Notes under the pieces: generated by a model
Databases searched by the model: none
Seen by the model: the letters and a program-made list of their open reading frames with translations, nothing else
Told to the model about the DNA's origin: nothing
In this document: positions 12,095 to 25,690 of the stretch, piece after piece
How the letters are laid out: each line of letters begins with the position of its first letter
How positions within the stretch are numbered: position 1 is the first letter of the stretch
Program-made: the position numbers and the translations under genes
DNA from: Cephalopachus bancanus
Lineage: Eukaryota; Chordata; Mammalia; Primates; Tarsiidae
Direction: 5' to 3'
Length of the DNA stretch: 64,000 bases
NCBI GenBank assembly: GCA_027257055.1
Contig: JAPVLO010000182.1
Location: 310,001-374,000, forward strand

Positions 12095-13722
12095 GATGGG
12101 TGTGCAGGATTGCACTGTCACTTATGTAAGTGCAGTTTAGCATTTCATCTTTCCTTTTAATCAAAATGAGGAAATAGAAAATGTTTTGTTATGGTATTTT
12201 TACACATACACCCACAAGGAAATGTGCATCTAGCCTCTGTGGGAACTGTAACTGATACATCTCAGGGAAGAAAATGCGTGATGGCTGAAATTTTAACTCT
12301 GCCAAATGTTTATGGGGAAAGAAAGAAAAATCAGCAAACTCACATACTACACTTCAGTTTAACCTAGCCTGTGCTCTGGTTACATCTATTTGTATATGAA
12401 ACTATGTCTACCTTTCCACAACAGTGCATTTCGAAAGTTGTGCCTTTTGTTCAAGAGAGCCTTCTTAACAAATGTTCTTTTGGGTGTCCAGTTTATGAAA
12501 GCATAACACAAGAAGCTGAAGGGTGGGCATCTCAGTGTCAGCAAAATGCCCTGTGAATCATTTCAAGTTTCACAGCAATCCAGCTGGACATTTGACCATG
12601 CCCTGTGGTCAGCAGACAGTACCCTAGCCGAAGGCCACTGTCATCTAGCCACATCAGGGCTGTGCATCTTTTTCACTAGGAAGAATTTGACAGTTGCATG
12701 CCATGAAAGTTGAGATTCACCATTCTCCACCATTCTGAGGAGAGCTTTGATAGCAGGGTTGCCCCTGAGGTACATAGATTATCCAAAAGGCACATCATTT
12801 TTTCAGAGAAAATTATAGATTTATTATATATTTTTATTCAAGACAGGTTGAAGTTGATAGACTTCTTTCACTCATTGAATTAAAAGAATACTTATGGTTT
12901 TTATAAAATATTAAATTTCAAATGTGAAAATTTGGATGTCTGAACTGAAAACTAAACATCTCTGATTTAAGTGCATATTATGTGTGTGTTTGTGGGTTGG
13001 GAGGAAGAATAGACTATGGAATTGTTTTCTCAGAAACCTTTTTTGTAATACTGCCTATTCTCAGTTGGCAGAGAATAGCTATCGAGAATGCTGCACAGAT
13101 CTAGTGCAAAGATTTAGGGAAGTTGTAACTAGTTTAATAACCATCTGTGGAGTGACATAGATTGACACACCCAATTACACAAGACCTGAGTCTGAGAACT
13201 GTTGATGTGCAATCATCCCATCAGCATCTGCTTGTCATGATCAACAACAATAAATGGCTCAACTATTTCTTTGATGCCACATGAAAAGACAGTGTACCCA
13301 TAGCAAAGGATAAATCAGACCTGACAGAAACATAGCTCTCACTCCCCCTCGTTCCCAAACTTCTCTCTAAACATAATCTTTTGGGAAGTTTTGAAAGAAT
13401 TCGTTTTCCTTTTTTTTTTTTTGAACTAATCTTTCCTTCTTAAATACCATGTCTTTCCAGCACAAATCTTTGCCAAAACTAGGAAGGGCCACGGTACTGT
13501 GGGTCATTTTCCTAACTAATTTCTTTGTCACTTGAAGCCTTCTGTGGCTTCATGCTGCTTTATGTATATGTAAATATTGAGTATCTTTTTCTCATTTATA
13601 CTTTTTTACAGCTGCTATTAAATCACTTGTGGCACTTTCTAATATAAGTCATTCTGTTCATTGTGAGGGAAGGACTCAGTTCACAGGGATACATGTGCAT
13701 GTTGATAAGATAATATGTAATC
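12095..13722. other. Unclassified intron sequence
   Basis: Between an Alu and a hAT element. No repeat recognised other than a T-run near 13412. The same applies to 8966-9979, 10186-11014 and 14604-15404; the last contains a 22-base T-run at about 14993-15012. Confidence 0.55.
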
Positions 13723-13730
13723 ATTTGCAG

Positions 13731-13990
13731 CAGTGGTTCCAACTTTTTGGCATCAGGGACCGGTTTCTTGGGTAGGGGGCATTAGATTCTCATAAGTAGC
13801 ATGTAACCTAGACCCCTCCCATGCACAGATCACAATAGGGTTTGCCCTCCTATGATAATCTAATGCTGCTGCTGATCTGACAGGAGACAGAACTTCTGCT
13901 TTGCAGGCTGCTCACTTCCTGCTGTGTGGCCTGGTTCCTAACAGGCCACGGGCTGGTTCCAGTCAGCAGCCCAGGGGTTGGGGACCCCTG
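13731..13990 (-). mobile_element. hAT-Charlie non-autonomous element, short form
   Basis: A 260-bp element with ends cagtggttcc and gggacccctg and imperfect 8-bp duplications atttgcag / gcttgcag. The interior (gcattagattctcataag, ctaacaggccacgggctggt) is the reverse of the element at 29120-29685. It resembles the MER30/Charlie12 group; exact name uncertain. Confidence 0.8.
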
Positions 13991-14294
13991 GCTTGCAGAA
14001 TCCTTCCATGTGCATCGAATCTTTGGTGGAGACAAGGCCATGTGTTCATTTATAGAGACTGAGACAGAGATCCTGTGAGACTTAATACAGAGTCAGACTA
14101 TAGGTACTAGCAATAGCTGAGAGAACCAAAGTTGGATCCTCTGTCTGCTCTTTGGTGTATAACTGGATCATTATTCTGTTGGCAGAAATATGAAATCTTC
14201 ATGTTTTTAAGAGGTGCCCTTTGCCCTTGGAAAGTATGTTTAGAAATCTTTTCCAGAGTGGAGAGTGGAAAGAAGATAATTATATTTTCCTGGC

Positions 14295-14603
14295 TTTTTT
14301 TTTTTCTTTTTGAGTCAGAGTCTCACTCTGTCACCAAGGCTGGAGTGCAGTGGCACACTCATGACCACTGCAGCCTCTATCTACTGAACTCAGGCAATCC
14401 TTCCACCTCAGCCTTCCAAGCAGCTGGAACTACAGGCATATGTCAACACATCTGGCTAGCATTTTAAAATTGTATTTTATTTATTGTAGAGATGAAGTCT
14501 TGCCAGTTTGCCCAGATTGGTTTCGAACCCCTGGGCTCAGGCAATCCTCTCAGCTCTGCCTCCCAAAATGCTGAAATTACAGGGGTGAGCTACTGCACCT
14601 GAC
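14295..14603 (-). mobile_element. Alu dimer, older
   Basis: Antisense Alu beginning with a T-run and tgagtcagagtctcactctg and ending ctactgcacctgacc. Flanks attttcctgg-cttt / attttcctg-cttt look like the target duplication. Many substitutions. Confidence 0.88.
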
Positions 14604-15404
14604 CTATTTTCCTGCTTTTTGATAAAACCAGTGTGTTTTTTGTTAGTCTTGTATCTGACTAGAGCCTGGTAGCACTGCAGGACTTCTGATTAGGGTACCT
14701 TTTCAGAAATTAAGGTTTTATAGAAATTATCAAGCTTTTCTATGGATTTCTGTAGAAGGAGAATCAAACTGTTGATACAAATATATGTTTTTTCATTTAC
14801 CGGCATATTACAAACTTCTACTTTGGAGTTTTAATGTCTGGTTATCTTCTTTCTAAAGTGTGTATCCGTGCACACTTTATAAGGTCTCATTTTGGCAAGT
14901 GGTCAAACACAAGGTGAGTGTTGGCAGAGCAGTGGTGTTATAACTTCACTGTGTGGTTGCTATTTGCAGACTGGCTGTGGGACCTTGATGGTTTTTTTTT
15001 TTTTTTTTTTGAGAACTGGCACAGAACTTGAGGCACCCTGAACCTGCATTCCTGAAGTCCTGGTATGGACAGTGTGAGCCCAGGGGACGTACTTAGATAA
15101 AAGACCATTTAGCAAGTCGGTTTTGCATTCCTTTAGGAGTCAGACCTTGTGCTGAATGTTAGAATAGTTGTTTCAGAAGGTCTCTGTCCAGTTTCGGCTT
15201 TATTGATGCATTGAGGAGAAGCAGAATAGAGGAAGCAATTCTTGGCGACTTTCTTGGAGATCGCAGCTGATTCTAAAGGGTCTGGATTGAACTCAACAAA
15301 TAATTAGTTCCCAAGATCAGCGAACTTTGCAGGAGTCCCCTTGGTTGTCCATGTAGCTCCCAGGGATTGTTATCAGCTCCTAAATCAGTTTCTAATAGTG
15401 GTTT

Positions 15405-15565
15405 TCAAACATGAGTGCACATCAAGTTTTGGAGAACTTGCTGGGCCCATCCCCAGAGTTTCTGATTTGATAGTCCTGGAGTGGGACCTGATAAATTCCA
15501 GAAAGTTTCCAGGTAATGCTGCTGCTATTCTGGCAGGTGCACTTTGAGAGCTACTGGTTCAGAGC
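15405..15565. mobile_element. MER5-type hAT MITE
   Basis: Ends agtggttttcaaac and gagagctactggtt, with the interior acttgctgggcccatcccca and gtaatgctgctgct typical of MER5A/B. Confidence 0.7.
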
Positions 15566-15904
15566 AACCTCGATGTGATTGGATTTTGAGGCAGAGATGC
15601 TATGGGTTCATGGTATCTCTTCACAGCTCCTCAGTGCACAGAAGTGAGCCTCCAAATGTATTCATTCAATAAATAAGTGTATCAGAAACTGTTATAGTTG
15701 CTAGGGGATATGGTGAAGAAAGCAGATAAAAACCCTCTTTTTGTGGAACTTCAATGAGCATAGGCCTGGATTAACTTAATAACAGCCCTGCTGGTTATTG
15801 ATGCTTATAAGAGTGCCTATTCCTTTTTTTTTAAAGCTTCCTTCCATTTATTTTACTTTCTTTTGGAATTTTTGCATTCAGTAAAAATAATATTGATGTT
15901 GTAG

Positions 15905-16105
15905 TCATCACCATTGAATACTCGTTATGTTATGTGGCTAAGTGCTTTACGTGCATTATGTCATTTAATCTTTAGATTAAAACCCTGATGTTTCAATCTT
16001 GATGTAAAAGATGATGAACTTGGAAAAGGTTGGTAATTTACCCAAGATGATGTAGCTAGTTTAAAGTGGGACTGGGTCTGTCTCACTGTAGGGCCACACT
16101 CTTTA
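15905..16105 (-). repeat. MIR SINE
   Basis: Reverse-strand MIR: gtgctttacgtgcattatgt, catttaatctttagattaaa, gatgatgaacttggaaaagg, then gtagctagtttaaagtgg. Confidence 0.65.
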
Positions 16106-16111
16106 CTACAT

Positions 16112-16345
16112 GCTGTAGTCCAGGGTTTTTTAAGCTGCAGATTGTTACCACCGGTAGGTCATAAAATCAGTTGAGTAGGTCTCAAATAGCACTTTTGGGG
16201 AAAAAAAATGAATAGAATAGAAACTATCATGTAGTAAGAATGAACCATATCTCTTGAAACTTTTGTTTTTGCTGTATACATGTATGTGAATATTGAAATC
16301 TAGTGTAAGCTATATTTCTTACTGCAGGTCAGTGTAAAACATGTG
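16112..16345. mobile_element. Possible hAT-type element remnant
   Basis: The left end (ccagggttttttaagctgc, ggtaggtcataaaatcagtt, gagtaggtctcaaatagcac) resembles the start of a hAT-group element whose consensus has 'gtgggtcataaaatcaattt'. The right boundary is not clear. Confidence 0.35.
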
Positions 16346-18140
16346 TAAGCTACTGCTTTGTTGGCTATGGACTTTAGGTCATCTAATTTTTTTAAAACAG
16401 ATAAAAAATTTTAGGCCTTAGAAAAGCAGGTAATTTTTCAAGAGCACAAAAGTAGCCAATGGCAGCACAGAAGCCAGATGTCTAACTTTGAGTCCCTGGC
16501 CCACAGCCTTATCCCTCACACCATCCTGCTTCCTTAAAAGTGCACTGTAAGGCCTGGGAATGGAGTCGTCTCTTTTCATGTGATGAAAATATGCTACGGA
16601 ACCTTTAGGAATGTTGACGAAACTTGAAAAGGGAAGTTGAATCTCAGCCTGCTCTGGATAGGTGAAAATTCTACCCTGAAGTTCCCAAAGTCTGCAGGTA
16701 AAGATGTAACATTTCTCCTGTTAGTTCTGGTGTACTTGGAGGAATGAGGGTAATAATATCAACTAACAGGGCCAGACTGTAAGTATATTTCATCTATTAA
16801 TTTTTTAAATTACTAATCCCTTTGACAGAGTGACCATGCCTGGGATATGAGCTCAGTTGATTTTGAGTAAGAGGGGACATCCTACCAGTATAAGTTAACA
16901 CTTCTCTGGACTGTCCCCAGTTTCTCTTTTTGTTCCTGCTAACTCCAGAGCTAGTTTTTCCTTAGCCTGTCTTACCTGGGGATGATCTTAGCTTCATTTT
17001 CTTTTGATAGATCGTATATCTTCATTAGGTGGGTAATTACAGTTTCTGTTACCTTTTCTTTAAAATTAGTGTGTTGCTGATTTGGATTGGGGCGGGACTG
17101 TATGGATTATCAGCATGATCAAATGATAATACGTGTCAGTCCCCCATGCAGAATGCTGTCCCAAGCACTGACCCAAAGGAGCTTACCCAGTCTGTCTAGA
17201 AGTAGTGGAGGACACTGGAAATAACTTGAGAATCCTTACAAACCCTTTAGCATCATACAAACAGACCACGGAAGCTGAGCAAATGCAAAATCAAGGCTTC
17301 ATCAGGGAGGGGGAAAGGAGGCCAAGATCGGTGGGGAGTTGTGGTAATACGGTCTGGTCAGAAGAAGGACATGTGCTGGGGGTAGAGCAAGTGAGAATGG
17401 GATAAAAACCTACTTTTAAGTCACAAAATTCGAGGAGGAAGGAGCCAGAGAGGCCCACAAGAGTGAACTGATCGGCCCTTGGTCAGGTGGCTAGAGGATA
17501 GAGACTCAGGAATAGAACCCTGAAGCCAGGTCATCCTTGTGTGTCGAGTTCCATCCGAACACATGTCCATGCTCATCAGAGGTGTCTTCCTCAGCACCTG
17601 CTTGTAGAGAAGAGTGTGTCACTCACACTAGAGTGAGTGAAAGAGAGATACTGGGAAGATGTACCAGGTTTATTCCATTTCTTGCGTTTTCCTGGCATAC
17701 TGTGTCTCCTCAGAGGTATGTGTATCCTCCTCTGTGAAATGTGAGGGTAAAGCAGGACCCGCTAAACTTTTAAAACATGTATGCCTCAAGAAAAACATTT
17801 TTTTGAGCATGGACTTTCCCCTCTGTAAGTAAATAAATATTTACAAATTATATAAACGTACAACTGTTAAACCGTGTATACATGTGTTACTTTTAGTGAA
17901 GCTTAACTGTATGATGTTTTTAGGCTATAAATATGTAGTCGTCTTAAAATTCTTCTGAAACCCCAGGTGGATGGTCTTGTAGCTCCCCAACCTCTGGAAT
18001 ATATATACTTACTTCATTTTGCAGACTGCTGGTCTGCGGTATGGTCCAGAATGAAAAATGAAGAGTGTAATGTCGAAACTATTGGCTTTTTTGTTAGTAG
18101 GTTATTTTTTACTCCCCATGTTTATAAAATAATTTTTGAA
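16346..18140. other. Unclassified intron sequence
   Basis: No repeat or gene recognised. The stretch 18458-19214 between two Alus is also unclassified. Confidence 0.55.
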
Positions 18141-18153
18141 TTAAAAATTTGGA

Positions 18154-18450
18154 GCCGGGCTCAGTGGCTCAGCCTGTAATCCCGCGTCTTTGGGAGGCTG
18201 AGGTGAGTGGATGGCCTGAGCCCGTGGGTTCGAGACCCGCCTGGGCAGCGAGACCTCATCTCTACAATAAATCAAAAAATTGGCTGGGCGTGGTAGCGCA
18301 TGCCTGTAATTCCGGCTACTCGGAAGGCTGAGGCGGAAGGATCGCCAGAGCCCAGCGGGTTGAGGCTGCGGTGGCCGGAAACGGCCACTGCACTCCAGTC
18401 TGGGCGACAGAGTGAGACTCCGACTCAAAAAAAAAAAAAAAAAAAAAAAA
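18154..18450 (+). mobile_element. Alu dimer, young lineage subfamily (CAGCGAGACC)
   Basis: Duplication aaaaatttgga at both ends (18143-18153 and 18447-18457 region), an uninterrupted A tail of about 25 bases, gggttcgagacccgcc, then gggcagcgagacctc and caataaatcaaaaaattggc. The long pure tail suggests recent insertion. Confidence 0.95.
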
Positions 18451-19225
18451 ATTTGGATTAAGAAACTATGTTGCTAAGGTGGAAAAGGTAAGAATAGAAG
18501 GTATATGTAAATTAGGTTGAATCTCTCCTTGAGAAAGAATACTGTTTTTGAGCTAAGGAGAATTAACAATCTTCCCTTTCATTGTTTGGCTTGGCGTCAG
18601 TAAAACCCTTGTTTGATGTCATTAAGCCTTCCCATCCCCCCATTATAGTGATTAACCTGGTTCATACTCTAGAGTTAGAGCTTGGTAAAGATTACGTTTC
18701 AAAAAAAAATTCTTTCAACTTTGTTTTAAATTGAAAAGCTAGAAATTGCAAGCTAGAAATGACAGAGCAGTAGAATGGAATGTCTACCAGACTTTCCTAT
18801 GACCCTGTTGATTGATACTGGTAGCAAGCAAGGACTGTGACTTTGTTGTGGGCCTTCTGTAGTGTCACCCAAATTTGACCGGGACATGTCACTAAAAGTA
18901 CGGAAAACAAATTAGACTGTTCTTTTCGTTTTAGACTTTGGAAGTCTAGGACTGTGGGGATTAGCTAAGACAACGATACGCTGAACAAGTGCAGTGAAAG
19001 ATTATCTTGGTAATTAGAAGAATTTCCACTTTTGCGATGGAATAGAAAGAAGTGACCCTGGTAATCATTTGCAGAGAGACTCTGGAGAGTGAATCAGAAA
19101 GAAGGAAAAGACTCTGACTGCATGGCCAAACTAGAACAACATACTAGACAACAGTAGGCGCTTCCAAATACTTTTTCAGCTGTGAGGATGCAAACCATTT
19201 CAACATTAGAGTAGCTCAGTTCATT

Positions 19226-19531
19226 TTTAAAATTTATTTTTATTTTTCTTGAGTTGGAGTCTCACTCCATCGCCGAGGCTAGAGTGCAGTGGCACGTTCA
19301 TGGCCACCCCAGCGTCACCCTGTTGGGCTCCTGCAGTCCTTCCGCCTCAGCCTTCCCAGTAGCTGGAACTGCAGGCGTGTGCTACCACACGCGGCTAATT
19401 TTTTTTTAATTATTGTAGAGACAAAGTCTTGCCAAGTTGCCTGGGCTGGTCTCAAACCCTCAGGCTCAGGCAATCCATCTGCCTCGGCCTCCCAAAGTGC
19501 TGGGATTACAGGCTGAGCCACTGGGCCTGGC
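19226..19531 (-). mobile_element. Alu dimer, lineage type, intermediate age
   Basis: Antisense, with duplication ctcagttcatt at 19215-19225 and 19532-19542. The CAAGTTGCC form places it with the CAACTTGG subfamily. Ends gagccactgggcctgg. Confidence 0.92.
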
Positions 19532-19542
19532 CTCAGTTCATT

Positions 19543-22500
19543 ATTGTTACTGGAAAAACAAGTTAAACCAAGCACATGTCGGACTGAGGGTGAGTCAACA
19601 GTGTCATTTTAACATGAGGAGGGCCAGCACATTAAGTGAGTTATTCCAAGTCCAGTGGTTTTCCTCCAGCTGAGCAAAGACAGCTGTTGTTTTAGAAGCA
19701 GAGCTTAGATGCACAAAAAGAAGTCGCTCATTTTCTTTCTTTCTTGATTATAGCCGTTAAGTTTTCTTTTTACCTGAGAATTCTCACAAATTCATTTTCT
19801 CAGATTTCTATTATCAAATTTCCTGACTTTTGGTGAATATCTATTGTTAGAGTATATTATTTATTATAAAACTTTCTTTTAATTTATATACCATTTCATG
19901 GCCCGTGGTTGCTATATGTGTCATATATCCTTTAAAGAAACATCGTAAGGAAAACAGAAAAGTGATCTATTTTGACGTTATTCTTTTATACAGTTTTTTA
20001 ATGACGTGGTCGTGAAGTAAGGTGGTATTTTATGGGAGAATATACCAGACTGTAGTAATAAAATTTTTATTTTTGATTTTGGAAGACAAGAGTCTGGTGT
20101 TCCCAGCCTTGTGAAAAAAGACTGTTTGAGCTGAAGTTTCCTGAATTGGGATCCAGTATCAGGAAGGGTATGTGTCTGGATAGTTATTTTCTTGGTTTAG
20201 GAAGGTTTTCGTCTTTTTTCCCCCTCTCAGTTGATTCTTTTAATGACGAAGAAGCAGACCAGATGAAGAAAATATCCTGTCTCTTTTGGTGTTTTTGGTT
20301 TACCACATTAGTTATTACCCGTCTTCTCAGAGTAGCAGGCCACGCTTTTCCTGTTTAGTGGTTCGGTTTCCATTAACTTGACTGCAGATGTGTTCTTTTG
20401 TGGGATTTATTTCTAATCAACTGAATTATGAGTACTTTGATAAAATGATGATGAGTTGCCTACTTTTTATAGGGCCACCAGTTTTAAAAGTAAAATCTTG
20501 TCAAGATAAGATATGACTGTTCTTATAATATGGTTCTTTCTCTATCTCCATCATTTCCCTTTGCTTCTGTATGCTACTTTATTATTGATAGGAAATGGTA
20601 TCTAGTTACAATTTCACAAAGAAAGAACTCTAAACAATTTAAGTCATTCTTTTACCCATAGGAGTTATTGTGGGGATCCAATGAGATCATTTGTATGAAA
20701 ATGTTTGTAAAGGTACTTTTATTATAGCATTGTCTTTGGCCAATTGATCCGTACAAAATCATCCTTTTCAGGAGTGAGGAATTGGGAGTTGTGAGGTGAC
20801 TTTCTGATTTGTTTGGCCATGGTGTTTACATAGGCCGTAGAATATGCACTTGTTGGTTTGGGAAGAGGAGCATAGATGGAAATCGCTGAAAATTCTTGTC
20901 CATTAGAATCTGGGATATTAATCCAATGTACTTTGAAAAGTGCTATCTGATGCCTTGCTTTTCTTCATGATGTCAAGCCGGTATCAGCTTCATTTTTAAA
21001 TAGAGTTGGTGCTTGTTACTCTCATTTTATTTGCAGGATACTGACCATCCAACTGATTTAGGATATGGCTAGCTAATTTCTGAAATTCACATTACTAGAG
21101 TTACTCATTGATAGTATTGTCTTTTCTGAAGGCTGCTGCTTTTAGGTTATTTTCTGTGGAGGTGGGTGGGCACACACGGAAATTCCCTGTGGTCAAACGT
21201 ATAAACATGTCCTACTTAACAATTTTAAAGCCAGATTACATTGGGTGGGGTTGGGGAAGGATACCAGATTCATGGGATTTTTAAATATGAAACTTTAGAG
21301 GATTTGAGACTTTCTGTGGTAACATAGAGTATTTAGGCTCATAACCCAAATGATTACAATGCTTTGGTTTTAATATTTTCCATGAGGTAATGTGTGCTTT
21401 AGTGGGGAGAAGGAGAAGTGTTATTTAATCACCAGAATTACGCTAATAGCCACATTTGCTAAGTCTTTTGTCCCTTTGCTTGAACTGGGAGTTACTTGCT
21501 TTAATAATGGTTTTCCAAAGGACTTAATCCTGTTAATGTGTGATGAGGTGATGGTGGCAAGGACGTTCCCACTGGGCTTGGAGTGGTGTAACCGGTAAAA
21601 CTCCCTTTGCAAATCCCTCTTATTCAGCATGAGTGTCACTCCCGTGTACCCAAAGTGGAATGGATTTTTATTGAGGAGAGAATTTTAAGAGTGAACAAAA
21701 GAGATTAAAGTATCTCCTCTGCCAGGTCATTGTGATCTTAGAAGCTGGACTATCAAAATAAACGATGCATTTGTGTGTGTGGGGAGGTTATCATTCTCTT
21801 GGAGAGAGAGAGAGAAAGAAAACTACTGGGTTTGCTCCTTTGACAGTATAGATTGACAGACATTTTTGAAGCACTGGTATCATAGCTGGGTTGATGCTAC
21901 GTAGAGCAGACATCACGTAGGTGTCGCCCAACTCCAAAATCTGTCTTCTGCTGGAACTCTCTCAGTGTTCTAGACAGAAGGAGTGGCAAAAAAGCAGGTA
22001 AAGTGGGAGAGGTAGGTCAGGACATCTTCTTCTTCTTTTTTTAAATGTGTGACACATTTATGAGAGTAGGAGAAGCACTGTGCTTAGTAAAGTCAACATC
22101 TTCTACAGGACTTACCCCTCAAATTTTAATTTAACATATTGGAGTTTGGATTGTTTCTTTTGACCTGAGAACTCCAGACTGCAGTTGGAACAAGATAAGT
22201 CTTTTGGCCTTATTAGAACTAAGAAAGCTGTCATCAAAGACAGTGTAACTTTTTGAGATTGCCAAATCAAGTGTTGCCGCAAATGGAGAAACCCAGAGTT
22301 CCCTCCTGTGCTTGAAGACACAGACATGGAAAATTTAAGTTCCAGTATGATTGCTTGAAGTGTGCAAAAATTGCTGTCTTTGCTATCTTTGTCATTCTTG
22401 CCACAACTGGGTGAGTAAATATTAACAGAATGATTGTGAGCACTTGCAAACCAGATTGTGACTGTCTGTGGGTGTTTTGGGCTACTTTTATTAAAATGAC

Positions 22501-24061
22501 TGTTACCGTTTCACAGAAATCTGAGAAGTCTTGGAGATAGGTTCTTGCTTACAAGAATTCTTGCTATAAGTAGTTCAGAGGCCTATGGCGTTTGAGAACT
22601 GCTGTTTTTAAGAGGAGCTGATTGAACATTGACATTATCAGCTCTTCATCAAATATCTTTAAGTGAGCATTATTGTTTTTTCCCGTTGACCATGAAGCCC
22701 AAGTTATGGTGATGTGGGATAGACTTGTATCTGAAGAAACAACTCAAAGGGAGGGAGAAGTTGAAAACAAAACCAAAGGAAAATGGAAGTTTAGGGCTGT
22801 GTTTAATGTGTTCTTCTCCCCTTCGTGTTTAATGAAGATGTGGTATTTTTCTACTATCAGCCTTCTTCTGTTGCGAGGTTCTTGGCCTCATGCATGTGCT
22901 CTGGAAATGGGAATGATATGTATTTACAATCTCCAGATTTGAATATTTTCCTTACAGTACTAGTTTCTGTGCTTATTTGAAATATTCTGTGTATGAGTCA
23001 AAGGTTTGAGACTTTGGGTTTAGACAGTTCTCAGTGATCTGTACAGTAATTTTGGTTTGAATATTGTACACAGGTGAGCAGAGTTGGTTTTTGGCTGAAG
23101 GCATAGCGCCAAAAGAAGCCAAATATTAGGACCTTGGCTTTTGTAAACCCTTGACTTCAGAACAACTAGCTGTTCATGTATTTAGACTTTATGTAGGACT
23201 ACCTGATATCCTCTTCGCCATTTGCACAGTATTTTGACTATGGTATTCTGATAACTCCCCTTCCCAACCTTGATTCTTGTGTGTAGCCTTCATTGCTACC
23301 ACCCAAAGGTTTTTTTAAAATCCTGTGGGGAAGGATGCCCATGGGGAAATCTGATACTGTTTTCTGGATTTTCCCTGTTTTGTTTTGGGAAGTCTCCATG
23401 ATTTTATATGATTACATATAGCAATCTTAGGTTTTCCGTTTTCATTTTGAGCATAATTTTGTCCCTTATTCTTTCTGTTTGGGGGTCTACCTCTAAACTA
23501 ACAAACACTAGAATTGCTTACTCCATTTTAAGAGTATTCTGAACAATTTAAACTCAAAGAGTGCTTTGTTTCTTTTGGGAGGGTAGCAAAAAGATTATAT
23601 GTATCTTTTTTTTTCCCAGCAAGGGTACTTAAAAGCATGTATTTAAAATTAAGGGCTTAAAAAAATTAATCTGTACTTAATAAAATAGTCTTTAGATAGC
23701 TTTAAAAAGTGAGGGTTTACTGAAAGCACAGGAAATTAGTGACAGGCAAACTTTGTCTTGATAACAATAGATAAAGATAGTAGAGCAGAACAGATAATAA
23801 AAGATACAAGAAAACAGTGAAATAACACCTCGCATTGTCCTTTTCTGACCATCAGGCAGCACACAAACATACAGCTCTTTTTGTAGAGAATAATTTAACC
23901 TCTAGATATGATACAGCTTCTTCCTTTCTTTTGGGTTTTTATTACTCTGAGATCCTGAACCTAGATTTATCAACTCGCTGGAATGAATTTTTTTATAAAA
24001 TGAAAACTCTATTAGTAATGTCAAAAATACTATTATTTATTTATAAGTTTAGTTATTGTTG

Positions 24062-24068
<7 letters not shown>
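19543..24068. other. Longest repeat-poor stretch of intron 1
   Basis: About 4.5 kb with no SINE, LINE or DNA-transposon signature that I recognise, AT-rich, with only short chance open frames. Low repeat load over this length may reflect retained regulatory sequence; conservation was not testable here. Confidence 0.5.
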
Positions 24069-24094
<26 letters not shown>

Positions 24095-24339
24095 GAGTTG
24101 GAGACTCACTCTGTCACCCAGACTGGAGTGCAGTGGCACGCTTCCGGCCACCACAGCCTTGACCTGCTTGGCCGGCAATCCTTCCACCTCAGCCTTCCAA
24201 GTAGCTAGAACTACAGGCATACGCTACCTTCCTGGCTAATTTTTGATTTATTGTAGAGACCAGGTCTTGCCAAGTTGCCCAGATGGGTCTTGAACCCGCG
24301 GGCTCAGGCAATCCACTCGCCTCAGCCTCCTAAAGTGCT
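24069..24339 (-). mobile_element. Alu, 5' truncated
   Basis: A T-run of about 25, then gagttggagactcactctgt. The copy stops at cctcctaaagtgc, so the first 30-40 bases of the element are missing. It has gggtcttgaacccgcgggc. Confidence 0.88.
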
Positions 24340-24629
24340 TATTTTCTTAAGTCAAAGCCTATTTTCAATTTTTGAAAAGCAGTAATATTTGGCTATGAAG
24401 CTATAGCATAATCCTTAACCTTGGATCTGGTATCAGCATTCTCAGGTAAAAAATATATTTTCTATTAGATAATATCTGTCAAAAGCATAGAAATCCTTGG
24501 TACACTATCAGGAAAGCAACACTGGTATATCTCTTATTGCTTTTTTTTTTTTTGTCTTTTAGTCAAGACAGATTTCAAGGACGAAAACAGATGTTTCTCC
24601 ACTTCCTTTTTATTTAAATGTACCACTTG

Positions 24630-25300
24630 GAATTTGAAGCTTCCGTACTTCTTCTGTTTGCTTGGATTTTTTTTTTATGGCTTGATTCCAAAAAATGGAA
24701 TACAAAATTTAGTGAAAGCTTTGTTGCTTGAAATTGCAGGGTGCTATGAGAATTATTGCAAATCCCTGGTGTCACCCTGTCTGCCCTCAACTCTCCTGTT
24801 TTTGGTAATAATGGAAGCCGTCATTTTAGCAAACTTTGCTTTGTTCCTTTTACTGCGCCCCTTCCAGAGGCTGAGTGCCAGAAGCAACAGCAGCCAGCCA
24901 TGAGTCTGTAAACTCAAGACTTCATCCCTCTCATAGATTGCTACTGGAAATTTGCATAAGCGTTGACAAACTTATGAAAAGAGCCCTATATAACTCCTCC
25001 TCACATATCTTAGGGACCTCAGCCATTCAAAGCATTAAGGTGTCTTCTGAGTGAGCAGTGGATCTAAGCTCAAACAGATATCACACTGCAGACAGGGAGC
25101 AGGATATGAAAAAAAATCATGTGAGGAAAGACAACAGACAGAGGCTTATTTGAAGAAGCTACAAAGCAGCAAGTAATGCTAATTTTAAACGATTACATGT
25201 TACTGCAACAAGGGAAACACACTGAAGGCTGCTCAGATTACACTGACTGGGAAGACTTAATTACTCATGTTAGAGATTCCTAAAACAAAGGGAGGCTTTT
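24630..25300 (+). promoter_or_regulatory. Repeat-free block with octamer and TATA motifs
   Basis: No repeat signature is visible here. An octamer ATTTGCAT (24950-24957) is followed 29 bases later by TATATAA (24987-24993), the arrangement seen in octamer-dependent promoters. The surrounding sequence is complex and not A/T-simple. This is a candidate conserved or regulatory element only. Confidence 0.22.
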
Positions 25301-25574
25301 AAACCAATGATGTGTAGCTGGCATGATATTGAAAAGTGCTGGGAAACCTAAGTACATGCCTAGAGGAAATTTTAGGGAAGATTCCATCAAGTCTGGATAC
25401 CTTAGACCTATCCTTAAATGGGTAAATTCCTGAGGCATTGGAACTGGTTAAACTCAATGACAGCTTATTCTGTGGTTTGCAGTTTTTATATACAGTTGAG
25501 AGAATGATAACCTTGAATAAACACTAGAGTCTTGTCTGGACTGAGTGACAGTTAATGCTAAACAACAAGGGTTC

Positions 25575-25690
25575 AAGAGCATCTTTATTTTATAGATAAA
25601 GAAACGAAGCACAAAGAGGATGCTGAGAGAGTAAATGGCAAAGCTGGAATTCAAACCCAGATCCATCTGATTTCAGCGTCCATGCTTTCA
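25575..25690 (-). repeat. MIR SINE
   Basis: Reverse-strand MIR core: ttattttatagataaagaaa, aaatggcaaagctggaattc, aaacccagatccatctgatt. Confidence 0.65.

Noticed and set aside
14991..15145. T-run followed by unique sequence as a second mRNA retrocopy
   Set aside because: No poly-A signal near the T-run and only a weak flank match (gaccttgatgg versus gaccttgtgct).
18141..18428. Open frames with SGRFRPPQPQPAGL-type peptides here and at 26443, 27086, 33281 and elsewhere
   Set aside because: These are translations of Alu sequence in either orientation, not genes.
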